From positions 15,562,001-15,626,000 of the forward strand of contig OU612068.1 in assembly GCA_914767715.1 (NCBI GenBank): a DNA stretch of 64,000 nucleotides, read 5' to 3'. Position numbers and translations under genes: made by a program. This DNA is from Membranipora membranacea (lineage: Eukaryota; Bryozoa; Gymnolaemata; Cheilostomatida; Membraniporidae). The notes beneath the pieces were generated by a model. The model worked only from the letters and a program-made list of their open reading frames with translations. It did not search any database and was not told the origin of the DNA. Below are positions 24,002 through 34,677 of this stretch, piece by piece. The first letter of the stretch is position 1, and each line of letters begins with the position of its first letter.

Positions 24002-26384
24002 ATGGCTGACACGATGAAACTGACATACTTTGATGGGCGTGGACGGGCTGAGATGGCCCGCCTCCTACTGGCAAATGCTGGCGTAAAGTACGATGATGTG
24101 AGAGTTGGCGGTGAAAAGTGGCAGGAGCTCAAACCAAGTACGGTGAAAGACATACTATAATTGATATATTTCAAAACTTTGACAGGGTTTTTCATTATTT
24201 TGTGTGCATACTATAATAGTAGACTTTCACCATGTGGGAGACCATATCGTTATGAAAAGACTAGCTAATAGTGGATCACGGTCAACCTTAGGTTTACTTA
24301 TCATGGTCTTGACCGTAGTTAAAATTAGAACAAGTCTGTTCCCTCTGTGGTGGCGGAGGGATGTTGCGAATGTTGCAAATGGTATCGAGACACCGCGCTT
24401 CGATAACATACATTTGCAATATCCCTCCGCCACGATAGAGGGAACAAGCTTGTTCTTAATTTAAATCATTTAAAACAACCAGAGCCAAAAATTTTCAGAG
24501 GACCAGCACTGAGAGCATATCCCCTAATACAATGCCCCAAGGCTCAGGCTTACTGCTTTAATGCTGCATGTTGATTTCTTTCCAATTTAGAAACACCAAA
24601 AGGAGCCCTGCCAATATTTGAGCATAAAGGAAACATGCTGTGTGAAAGTTTGGCTATTGCTAGATATATCGCCCGAGAGACAGGTATGTCATGCAATTCA
24701 TGCATCTTATTCATGCAATTTATGATACCATGCTTTCATTATCCTACACACTATATAGTATGTAACACCCTACCACTTATATCTTTTTATTCAAGTCAAT
24801 TTTTGTATCTATGTTAATGTGTGTGAGGTCAACAAGTTATTTTTAATTTGCTTTAATTATAAACTTTTAGAAAACCTCAATAAATAAAATAAATAAATAA
24901 ATAAATGTGTTAACTCAACATAGAACAGATTGTTCCCTCTTGCTGAAATGTTATAATTCAATCGCTACTGAAAGTTACTAAAAATTAATGATCAAATATC
25001 TGAAATTCTTCGGACTTTGGCAAATCACTAACTTATTCCATTTTGAGTTCACAGTACCATTCGCATTATTTTTATACAGGTCAGTATGGCAGTAATAATT
25101 ACGAGGCTGCAGTTTGTGATATGATGATAGACAGTAGCGAGGAGATAGTCAACGGGGTCATCAAACTTAAATTCACTGCCAAAACAGAAGAAGACAAGGT
25201 GATATCAATTCTAAGATAAAAGACACAGCATGTTTCAGTTGGATTCCTACCACAAACTTCGCATTCTGTGGTAGCTGTGGCTTGTGACTGAGTGGCATCA
25301 GTTATAAGTTGGGAAACTAATGTTTTGCACAAATCTTTTCCCAATTAAAACAAAGTCTTGTAAGGCTTCAAATTCAACCTGCCAGATAATTAATACTTTT
25401 AATACAAAGCCAAGCCGTCTGCTGATCAGTTTATTTCTCAGGGTATACTTATGGCTTCTCCAATACTTGTAAACTTCTCATACCACTATCTTGTTTATTT
25501 TGCAGCTCAGTCTCGCCAGCCATTTGCACAACTTACTATGGTAGTCTAATATTGTGTTTATATAAGCCAGGCTTTTGTATTGATATAACAAAAAAGTCAA
25601 TCTATCCTTGCAATACCATTTTGATTTCAGCTAAATTTCAATGATTCAAATATTTTACAAGTTGGGTACCATTTTTCAGGCCGAAGCGCTGAAAAAACTG
25701 GAAGTAACAGGAGCTAATGTAGATAAACTAGTAGGCAAGCTGAAGAAAGGAAAGTTCATGCTTGGTGACAAGGTATGTACAACTTCTGTTAGCTGGTTAA
25801 TGAGGTTTCTTTCTGAGAATGGAATGATGAAATAGATCATGCTCTCCAGGTCAGCAATGACCCTCTAAAAATAGAGCTACTAGTATATGTAAATAGAAAA
25901 TGGCAAAGTGCCTTTACGCTGGTAAGATCATCGGGTAAGTATTGGATAAATCCAAATGACAACAAAAAAATAATGGATAAAGCCTCAAAGATCTCTCTTA
26001 GTCAAAGACACAGAAATGCCAAAGATTATACTAGTCACTGTTATAAAACAATTAGAGGTTGGTCAAACAAAACCAAAGAGCATAGGCTTAAGATTCAGTT
26101 GCCTCACAGTGGATTGATTTAAAAAGCTGATATAGAAATCAATGGTCTTTATATTCATTATTCCTAGTCTTAGTTATTTACTTCTAAGCGGCGAGTATAT
26201 ATTTGTGTTTCAGATTACTGTAGCTGATATTGCCATGCTCAGTGCCTGCGAGTTTCTTCACATGTGATGTCCTGATTTAGATCTAGCTGCTAAATACCCG
26301 ACCTGGAACAGCATTGTCTGCTGTGTCAAACAAGACGAAAAAATTGCAAAATGGATCGAGACAAGACCTAAAACGGACTTCTAA
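24002..26384 (+). pseudogene. Sigma-class glutathione S-transferase, copy 2, with an in-frame stop in the last exon
   Basis: Coding exons 24002-24137, 24591-24683, 25080-25198, 25680-25772 and 26214-26384 have exactly the lengths of copy 1 (136, 93, 119, 93, 171). All splice sites are intact. The product is closely similar: MKLTYFDGRGRAEMARLLL with the catalytic Tyr, LPIFEHKGNMLCESLAIARYIA, and VADIAMLSACEF. At 26265-26267, where copy 1 has GGA (Gly), this copy reads TGA, ending the protein at 164 aa. The frame then continues open to a normal TAA, with recognisable C-terminal sequence (AAKYPTWNSIV, KWIETRPKTDF). The last 40 residues, covering the final helices near the hydrophobic substrate site, would be lost. 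This is either a very young pseudogene, a segregating null allele, or a base error. Intact promoter and splice sites argue for recent loss. Confidence 0.85.
24319..24465. mobile_element. MITE-like element with 45-bp terminal inverted repeats in GST copy 2 intron
   Basis: The left arm starts TTAAAATTAGAACAAG and runs through TGTTCCCTCT to GGCGGAGGGAT. The right arm is its near-perfect reverse complement and ends CTTGTTCTTAATTTAA. The arms are about 45 bp and the element about 147 bp, with no coding capacity. It sits in intron 1 of the coding region and is absent from the corresponding intron of copy 1. Confidence 0.8.
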
Positions 26385-26995
26385 TGCTTACATATTACTT
26401 GCGTGATACAATCCAAATAAATTTGTGTATATTATTTTTAAATTACATTCCTCTATTGTTTTCCTGCTAGGCCTTCTATGGTACATCACAATTATTGACT
26501 CATAGATTATTTGTATTGCTCGTATTTTGTTGTTGTAAATTATAACTAAGTGTGATTTCACATAAAAAAACAAAATATCAAGTACAATTAAAGAGTATTT
26601 TACTGCAATGCATCTCTCCAAAATGATTAACTATTCATTGCTAACAAGCAGACCGGTTGTGTAGGAAGGTTAGTGTTTGTATAGTATATGTGTGTGAATT
26701 TTCCAGTAAACATGCAAAAGAGTTTAGATTGTTAGTGACCAATACATTAAGATATGTACCTTACATGTCACGACAAACGAAACTTGCAGCACCCTCTTAT
26801 TATTCCCTCTCATGCTTTTGGACGGATCAGCAATGCGCTAAATAACAAAAAAAATTTAGTTTAGATCTCTTCCTTTTTACTAAGGATTGCTGGTAATTTG
26901 ATGGGTCGTGTTCTCCTTTATTAAGAGAGGGCAACTCTGTTTGTCACCTAGAATTTGTTCATCGAGTTCCGCAAAAACTCCCAGCTTGGTTTAGT

Positions 26996-27085
26996 GTCCA
27001 GATGGGTTGAATTATTTCTATTTCAAAATATTATTCCTATTGTCCAGATGGGTTGAATGATTTCTATTTCAAAATATTATTGAAA
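26996..27085. repeat. Two-copy tandem duplication of about 45 bp
   Basis: GTCCAGATGGGTTGAAT followed by the same ATTTCTATTTCAAAATATTATT occurs twice in direct succession, with one base difference. It lies in the intergenic region between GST copy 2 and the C2 protein gene. Confidence 0.85.
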
Positions 27086-27524
27086 GTCATAATATATAAA
27101 ACATTCAGTGCAGGATAAGCTGTCAGGATTTTTTGACCTCATAATTTCATGGAATAAATTGGTAAATTAGAAGTTGCCTTAGCATGTCACTTGCTGGCAG
27201 ATTGAGCTTCCAATCATCTTTAACTCAAATATATAAGTAATTAAGTCTCAAAACAGTGAGAAAGATGTGAAGTCTTATGTGCTATTCAGTTACTCCACTC
27301 ACATTTTCTACATGTATCGATGTCTATGTCTACATGAGGCAGTCGAGAGACCAGTTTAACAATAAGGTTATATAAGGTGTTATCCAGTAATTAGCACTTG
27401 AACTGGTTAAATAACCCAGTAATAAAGTATTATCAACTAATGATAAAACCACTTTTTCTTTGATTTAGTCATAGTGAAAAGTGTTATCACCATGTTTTAT
27501 GATGTCTTAACAACTTTCTTGCAG

Positions 27525-27619
27525 TTACATTTGTAATGCATAATGGCAACAGCCTACACCCAGCATCAATAGTTGCCAACTATTGAAGCAAGAAGAGCAA
27601 CAGTTCGAGCAGCAGCAAG
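27525..27619 (+). other. Predicted non-coding 5' exon of the synaptotagmin-like gene
   Basis: An acceptor (TTTCTTGCAG) and a donor (GTAGGA) bound a 95-bp block with a short upstream ORF (MATAYTQHQ, then stop). The next exon starts at 28270 and holds the main start codon at 28360. Confidence 0.45.
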
Positions 27620-28359
27620 GTAGGAGAACCTGTGATTCTTACAAACTGTGACGGAACATAGACTGTGCTTCTTAAAATTCATCCTTTTTTCCTCTCACGA
27701 GTTTGTGTTTGTACATTATATTTTACATATATTACAAGTCAAAACTCAATCAAAACTCAGTATGATGCCTCGCTCAGCTATTATCCCAAACGATAATATA
27801 TAAATCATACGGTGTATCTTACCGTTAGTCACAGTTTACCTTAATCATTAATTTGGTGATGCTCTGTTCGCACGAGGAAGTCAACAAATAGAAACCAAAG
27901 GTGTAATTACCTTAGAGAATAATTCGGGCAGATATTTAATACAATCAAATTGCTAGGATTGAGGCAGTGTATGATTCACTGAACCACTTATTAATTTTCT
28001 CATATCGTAGAAGAGGAGTGAAAACTGAGTAGCTTATTTACTTTGCTGACTGGATTCACGACGTATCAAATTTCTAAGATTAGCAGCAGTGCAATTGCTA
28101 CCTTACCCAATCAGTTCATACTTGGAATAAGCAGTTTGGCAGAGCACTTAAAAAATGTTAGGGAATACGTCATCGCATCATATAATTCTAGATGGCACAC
28201 ACGCACCATAATATCATGTTGGTGACATTCAATTAAACCTCAGAGTGTACAATTCCGTGTTTATTACAGATCAATTCTTTTAGCACTGCCGCACAGTTGA
28301 CATTTGGGATTTATGACTGCCAGACTCTCCTTCAGGCTGCATATCCACACCGACAGATC

Positions 28360-31300
28360 ATGCAAGTGGCTGCAATAGCAGGAGTGTCAACTGCTCTGAC
28401 AGTCCTGGTTTGCTGCATTATCATCTTTATACTAATCAAGTACAGAAAATACCAGCAAGCAGCAAGAGTGAAAGCTAAGCTCTATGGAAGTATATATGTG
28501 AAGCTGTTTAATCAAGAAGAGCGCAAAAATCGTAATAGGAGAGCTGGAACTTCTAACCTGCCGCCTGTAGCAGAAGATGGAACTAAACTATGCTCCGGTT
28601 AGTAATTCCATTTGCCAAAAATCGCGACCTAAGTCAGTGAGTGACCGTCATTTAGCAAAAACTCTATGGGCTCAACTTTCCCCGTGAAGTGTTGATGCGA
28701 CAATGGCTGTTCTAAGCAGTATTCAATGTAGTCATTACAACTCAATTCATCATTTTGTTTTATAAGTTTGAGACTAATAATTTCACAGGACTGGTTGGTG
28801 TTGTGCCACAGCACGAGCAGTATGAGTTGAAGGAGCCTGATCAAGGTTTTCATCGTTCTCAATCTGAGACTGATGTACTATCTACCAAGAGTTACCACAG
28901 TCAGAGCTCAGCCACCACAGAAGCAGGTAAATTCATCAAACATCACCAGCTTATCGACAAACAGATTTCAGCTTCCTCCTTCTATGACTTGTTATTGTTA
29001 CAAAAGTGCAATTATTTGATTATTGATCGCAATTGATTTTGATAGGTACTTTCAGTTTTAGCCGCCTGCTCTCATGTGACTCTACCTTACCTTCAAAATA
29101 GTAGCAGAATTATTCTTTTTCTAATGCAGATTCTCATGAATTTCCTCTGAGGAAGATGTCATCAATGGTCAGCATTCCTGTCACAAATAAATCAATCTCT
29201 GGTGGTGAAGAACGAGACCCAGAACCCGGAGACAGCGGACTGAAACGCAGTAAAATCCACTGGAAATCAATGAGCAATCTTATTGGAGCCACAAGATTCG
29301 GGGCAACAAAGCCTAAGAAAGTCATAAAGACTCAAAGATCATCCCACAGCCTAACCAGTGCTCCAAAATCTTTCAACAGTGCACAAGCCGCACTCTCAGT
29401 TGTCAACTCTGTGGATGAGCCTGATGACGATGATGTCTTCCCACCCATACAAAAGGAACCAGAAATGATTCTCTCAATCCTGTTCAATGACTTGAAGGCA
29501 TGTTTGACTGTAACCGTGCTCTGCATAGATAATCTGGATAAAAAGCTGAGTGAGCAGACGGTTTATGTACAAGCTTATCTGAGGCCTCGGCATCACGAGA
29601 AACAGACAACTCAGGCAGTACCTGGAATGAACCCTGAGTTTCACGAATGCTTCTACTTTGACAATGTGAGAGTTTCAGACCTGTTGACTAGTCACATGAT
29701 GCTGACATTACACAAAACAGCGAGCAACAAGAAGATAGGAGAGCTCTTTATAAACTTGGCCATGCTGAATATGAGCTATAGAGAGACAGGGCACTACAGA
29801 TTTCCCCTGATAACAAAACCGAGAAGTCGCAGGGTAAGAAAATTTCAAAGCAGTCCAGGATATATATTTGGAGATAATTATATGTTTTTTTTATAGAAAA
29901 ATGGAATCATACTCGCTGTCCTTATTTTATGGCTTCACACCAAAGCCGTACAGCACCACATATTGAGGAGGTGCCTTACAAGATTGTTTGGTTGACAGCT
30001 GAGATATACCAAAATGATGGTTGAATCTCCTTGTAGCTACAAAGTAAAGTTTGGTTTATGAGAAATCTGATCAAACCACAAAAGGTCAATGCATGCTACT
30101 CCAATGAGTCATGTCGTATTAGCAATGTATCAGTGTACACAATGTCTACCATGAGTTATAGATTAAAATACAAAAAAAAACATCTATCACTTTCATGACT
30201 TTAATACTTGTGACAAATAATGTTACAAGCCAATTTAAAAAAATAGAGTAATCTGGTCGCAGAGCAGTGCGGATATTACATGACATTGAACTAAAAGTAG
30301 TCGACATTTCATCCTGTGGGTATAATAAGATCTTCACATCTGCACAAAACATAGGGTACACTGGGTACAAATACTAACTCGGTTTACCGTGCGTGACTTT
30401 TAGCATACTTCACTTATATTATTCAATCCTTTCTCTCACCCTCCTACTCAAACAAAGAAAATGTAGACAACATCTGAAGATTGGGCAGTAAGCAACTTGA
30501 CCTTGAATCATTCTCATTCACCAAGGCTAGAGATGTAGTGGTTATTTTATATGTAAGCTGATATCCAATCTATTCCTATTAACTACAGAAGTCCACCCTG
30601 GAGAAGCTCCTACAGTTTCAGCTCGGTCAGCTGATGGTCTTACTTCACTTCCAGCCGATACCAAATAGAATCAAAGTGATGGTCAACAAGGCTATACAAT
30701 TACCAAAAACAGAAACTATCCCATTCAAACCAGGTATGCAACAAGTACACTTTCAATATTCGATATTCGCTATTCACTATCACCATCTACCTACTGCAGG
30801 CAGTTTGTGTCTTTAATACTCAATGAGGAGGTATACAGATGATTCGAGTAGTAAATCTAATATAGTTTTACCCCCTAAATTTTGATAAAAAAACACCTCA
30901 AAATCTCTGTAACAAAACATAAAAGTACAACCTTCAAATTTGGGGTACAAGGCCTTTTGTCTCCAACACTACTGGTGGTTTTGAGGCTTTTTGATACCTT
31001 TTATACACACCGTGATAGTAAGAAAATTCGAAAATTGTCAAACTCAAAACTTCATCCAGACTTAGATCCAGTTTGTCCACATTTCGGGTGGTTTTCACCC
31101 CACTGGCAGGGGTGCACCTCCAAACTAGATCCAAATTATTTGATTGTAGATTACCAGGTGACAGTTGAACTATATGCCTCAGCTAGCCATGTAAAATTAG
31201 AGACTAAATCTACCAGTATACAGTCAGGAGAAAATCCCATCTGGAATGAAGCATTTCTTTTCAGTTTGGATTCGGATAAACTTAATGACTACTATCTTGA

Positions 31301-32241
31301 ATTCACAGGTGAGGAGATGTAACTCCCAAAACCCTATGATAAATTGTTGTGACTTCGATATCCCTTCAACGATCACCTATAGTATTTTCATTCTTTGCAA
31401 GCTTCAGTGATATAAAATAGAAAGTAAATTTTGGTCAAACGTTTGTTCTGAATAATTTTTTTTCACAAATTCTTATTATTTTTAGCAGGAAAACCAAGTA
31501 GCCGATCTGTCATTTTGGTATGAGGGCCGAAAACTCAATTTGTTTTTGTGCAATTTATGTACAGGAATGATAATTATGGGTTGATATAGTAATTATTTAG
31601 GTAGTACTGCCAACTTGTGCTCAAAAAATCCTTTAGTGCAACATCTAGACCAAGTTTGGTCCATTTGCGAGCATTCAAAGGTGCTATTCCTCCACATCCT
31701 ACACTACATTGTCTTCACCGAAGCAGGGAGTTAGCGGATGCAACTCGAGCAATTAACTAACAGGTGTTTTTTCCTTTTTTACTAAATCCTCATATGTACT
31801 TCATCTGTGTGACAGAGTATTATCAGTGTACGATGTACACTATCTTATCGGCAATCCGTGTTGGGGAGCAATTATGATCACCTGTAGATCATAATTGTGG
31901 CCTTCTATAAACAATCACAATTATGAAAGATAAAAAAGATAGAAATATTTTCAAATACCCTGGTTGGCCTCTGATCATGAAGTTGCTAAAACAAACACCA
32001 TCATCTCAACCAGTTACCCCAACTGTTTATTCTAATTGGCTTGGTTTGATTTACAGTGCTAGAGAAGAGGAGATATAAACCTAGTGACGCAGTTATAGGT
32101 CATGTGATCCTCGGAGCTGAGGGAACCAGCCAACAAGCCATCAACCAATGGAAGGACTGTTTATTACCATTTAAACTAGAGGTGGCGAGATGGCATACAG
32201 TACTGCCAGTCATTAAATATAACATCAGAGACAATGACTGA
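28360..32241 (+). CDS. Synaptotagmin-like membrane protein with two C2 domains, 522 aa
   Basis: Coding exons: 28360-28597, 28789-28926, 29130-29833, 30589-30733, 31150-31308 and 32057-32241; phases agree at all five junctions. A hydrophobic signal-anchor helix at about residues 4-26 (TALTVLVCCIIIFILI) is followed by basic residues, then a disordered linker to about 235. C2A (about 235-360) contains ACLTVTVLCIDNLD and GMNPEFHECFYF. C2B (about 370-510) contains ENPIWNEAFLFSL, the VIGHVILG strand and the WHTV box, the synaptotagmin W-H-x-L type end. Synaptotagmins are vesicle or plasma membrane proteins acting in exocytosis. In both domains the loop aspartates that bind calcium in Syt1 (the SDPYVK motif and the later DxD) are replaced (SEQTVYVQ in C2A, PDYQVTVE in C2B), so a calcium-independent trafficking role is likely. 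The subfamily is not resolved; Syt12/13/14/16-like non-calcium types are candidates. Confidence 0.85.
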
Positions 32242-33192
32242 TTCCAGCAGCAGGGTCAGTGTACCTCAAAGTAGTGTACCATGTAGCCTACGTGCTTTTG
32301 AATTATTCTAATTTTCTTATTCTAACTGTACTTTCATGTTGAATCTATTTTATTATTATGATCAGTAAAAATTAATACAAAAAGAAAAAAAACATAGATT
32401 TCAGTTGAGACGAGTCTCAGTAGCAGAACATAGGTGTTGGCATCACCCATTGCAGGTGTATATCAATAAGGATTGGCAATCAAGCTCAAGGCGTCAAGAT
32501 ATAACATGAGTATCAAAATTGTCATAAATACAAAAGATAATTCAAAAAGTATACCAGCCTATTCACTAATTCAAAATTTTCATCAAGTCATCAAGTAAAA
32601 ATTGTGAGGGTCAGGAATGAAATAAAAGGATTAACACTGGATCAACACATGCTGCCGGCATCGCTCATGTAAGAGGGTCGTGGTATTGCAAATTCCAACC
32701 AGGGTAGTTTTACATATTTCGTAAAACAACACATCAACTAGCTCTTCTTGAAGAGGCTCAACTTTGGTAGTTTTGTTGCCGAACTCTCCAGGGCTGCCTT
32801 CCTGTTGCTATAATTGAAATATACATCTTACACCTATAAGCTGGCCTGATATACCAAATGAAAGCGAATAACCTAGAATGAAAGTTCAAACTGCAAGGTC
32901 ATAAGAAAAACTAGGCATCCCTGCGGCGGACGGGGGGGGGGGGGGGGTTATAAATGGAACATGCAAAGCAAGAGCTGAGAGCAGATCAAACAACTGAGCG
33001 GGTTATGAAAAGGTAAAGCTTTTGAATAGTGATTATTGATCCTGTATCAGCGTAACTCTTTTTTTGGCAGTATTAGGAGCGAGCATGACCAAAGTGCGTA
33101 ACACTCCTATCTCAAATGTAACTTGAACATACCCATATGATATCAAATCTGTCTTATCAGATTTATTATAATTTATTGCCTGTAATGAATTT
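32242..33192. other. Convergent intergenic region
   Basis: This lies between the 3' ends of the synaptotagmin-like gene (plus) and the coiled-coil gene (minus). It contains a poly-G run near 32929-32947. No gene was found. Confidence 0.5.
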
Positions 33193-34641
33193 TCAATATT
33201 CTATTTGCTCATACTTTTGATTAGATGTGTTTGCACTCTGTGAACTTTGTACTTGATGACCAAACTTTGGTATTCTGGAAGGAGAGCCAGGAGCAGCTCG
33301 AGGACTTCTACGTGGTGTCATTGGCGAGCTCTGAGGTGATGAGGTCACCGGTAGACCAGATTGTGAAGTTGTCCGCTCTTGCTGCGAATCTTCGTGGCTG
33401 ATTTGTATAGTTTCATCAGAGACATCTGATACAAGAGGCAGTGAGTTGTGATCTATTGATGAGTTCTTTGTGCCTGTATGATGCGGAGTTCAAGATATGA
33501 TCGGGTGAATCCATTCCTACGGCTTTTGTTGATATTAGCTTTCACCGTGTATAAACTCATATTTGGTTTGCCTCTAGCTCTAAATTCAGGTTTGTGCGTA
33601 TATTGTTAGTGGATAGATAGAGAGAAAGAACTTATAAGCACCAGTCTAAGACAGAATCGCTCGTCAATTAGTACTTTAGAGAATGTAAGCAGGGCATGGA
33701 TCTAGAGTGGTCACTCCAAGTAATAGGGAAACCTGAAAACATAGCACACTAGAGCAACTTCTACAACTAGTACTCATAGCCAACTAATAGCAGTGCAACC
33801 ATCACCACTCACATTGACACAGGCAATTCATCTACCAATATCAAACGATAAGTTAAGGATTAGTAAGCGATAGAAATAGATATAGTGTGCAACACGGTGA
33901 AAAAAGTTGTCTGCTACTTGGGAAAGAGCAGGTAACTCTGAAGTTTTCCAAATACGTAATGAACAGATAAACTGCATACTTATTTGATTGCACAAGTTAA
34001 TTGATAAGAGAGTGAGTTAGAAAATTAGTGAATCCATTTCACAAAGAAACATTATATAGTGAGAAATATAAGATGAAACGATCAACATATTTTTTAAATG
34101 AGTACATTAAGTTTAGCATGCAAATCAATGGGGCAACTGTGCAAACGAAACAAAGTTACAGTGAGAACATATCAAATAACGGGAAAACCAAATGTATCAC
34201 TGGAAGTTTTGGAATAAATTTCTCAATTTTTCACTTTTAACATGGAAAAACCTGTGATTTAACAGAGATAACAGAACAAACACATGAGAGCACAACTAAG
34301 CTCTTACCTCCCGAGTCACTGTTATGAGATATGAGAGGGCTATCTAGAACTCCAACACTCTGAAGACTATCCAATGAACCTGCCTGCTGACCTGCCGAGG
34401 CAGCATTCAGCAGAGATTGCAGATAGTCAGAGGATATGGAGGCTGACTCTTCAGTGTGAATCGCAGAGTTTTCCTCAGCTTCTATGTTAAGCTGCGGCTG
34501 AGAGTTGACAGCAACTTCAGCATTGGTTTCAGGTTCACCTTGAGATTCAACTTCTTCAGCATCCGAAATAACACTAAGATCCCAGGATGAGAGGTATCTC
34601 CTATGTGCTTCTCTTGGATCTCCTCTCCACTCAACACGACC

Positions 34642-34677
<36 letters not shown>

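Noticed and set aside
26265-26267. TGA in GST copy 2 as a selenocysteine codon
   Set aside because: Copy 1 and the family have Gly at this position, not Cys. No SECIS-like stem was recognised in the short 3' region, so a plain nonsense change is simpler.
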